Assembly (NCBI GenBank): GCA_002470275.1
Contig: DKNY01000042.1
Location: forward strand, 1 to 35,098
Direction of reading: 5' to 3'
DNA length: 35,098 nt
DNA from: Gammaproteobacteria bacterium UBA7376
GTDB lineage: Bacteria; Pseudomonadota; Gammaproteobacteria; Pseudomonadales; Azotimanducaceae
Part shown: positions 34,940 to 35,098 of the stretch, one piece after another
Numbering within the stretch: position 1 is the first letter of the stretch
How the letters are laid out: every line of letters starts with the position of its first letter
Position numbers and translations under genes: made by a program
Notes under the pieces: model-generated
Seen by the model: the letters and a program-made list of their open reading frames with translations, nothing else
What the model was told of the DNA's origin: nothing
Databases searched by the model: none

Positions 34940-35098
34940 AAGGCATTGTACTCGCAGGGGGCTCAGGCAGCCGTCTTTATCCGCTCACCATGGGAACCTC
35001 CAAGCAAATGCTGCCGGTTTATGACAAGCCGCTCATTTATTATCCTATTTCAGTGCTGATGCTGGCAGGCATCAGAGAGATATTGATCATCTCGACCC
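34936..35098 (+). CDS. rmlA: Glucose-1-phosphate thymidylyltransferase, N-terminal part (truncated by window edge)
   Basis: The first 54 residues are visible. They carry the nucleotidyltransferase signature [16 protein letters not shown] and [18 protein letters not shown], diagnostic of RmlA, which makes dTDP-glucose for RmlB. Translation starts at a GTG overlapping the rmlB stop by 4 bp. The remaining roughly 240 residues are outside the window. Confidence 0.93.
   Translation, partial: MKGIVLAGGSGSRLYPLTMGTSKQMLPVYDKPLIYYPISVLMLAGIREILIIST

Noticed and set aside
1..35098. CRISPR arrays, insertion sequences, integrases or phage genes
   Set aside because: No regularly spaced repeats, transposase motifs or attachment-site duplications were seen. 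All substantial frames are housekeeping, secretion or polysaccharide genes.

Overview
This window looks like chromosomal DNA of a free-living, probably marine or halophilic gammaproteobacterium. The evidence is indirect: an imuA-imuB-dnaE2 mutagenesis cassette under a LexA-type box, an ETF-QO gene divergent from etfBA, a type II secretion operon in the order gspE-M, an AGCS symporter, a YghU-type glutathione transferase, and an exopolysaccharide cluster that starts with an EPS-associated MarR regulator. I cannot name the genus. Coding density is high, and no insertion sequence, phage gene or CRISPR array is visible. The exact system homologies need database searches that I could not run.

Layout. 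1-7484 is read leftward: a truncated tRNA-Ser, a SAM methyltransferase, a glutathione transferase, then dnaE2, imuB and imuA (SOS translesion synthesis). A LexA box at 7500-7519 separates imuA from a divergent glutathione reductase gene (gor), whose leader carries two further inverted repeats. 9092-12192 holds a secreted alkaline phosphatase and an AGCS symporter. These converge on sppA (minus strand). 14133-17074 is a small rightward operon of a MurF-like ligase, MoaA and a DUF1285 protein. 17095-20815 holds ETF-ubiquinone oxidoreductase (minus) and etfBA (plus) around a 389-bp intergenic region. pyrB (minus) follows.

22034-29548 is a type II secretion operon (gspE, F, G, H, I, J, K, L, M) with many 1-14 bp overlaps. 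gspC, gspD and gspN are absent from the window. With only 18 and 10 bp gaps it continues into a Wzz-type chain-length protein and an RfaH-type antiterminator. After a 141-bp leader comes the polysaccharide cluster: a MarR-EPS regulator, UDP-glucuronate 4-epimerase, a TviB/WbpA-type UDP-sugar dehydrogenase, rmlB, and the start of rmlA, which runs off the window.

The most interesting point is the leader at 31047-31187. It contains GCGGTAGC inside a near-match to the ops element recognised by RfaH, directly after a perfect 6-bp stem hairpin. An RfaH paralog, its likely recruitment site and the long sugar operon it would control are therefore adjacent, and the antiterminator itself appears to be transcribed from the tail of the secretion operon. 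Second in interest are the murF-like/moaA/DUF1285 operon, the structured gor leader beside the LexA box, and the very long predicted leader of the major pseudopilin GspG.
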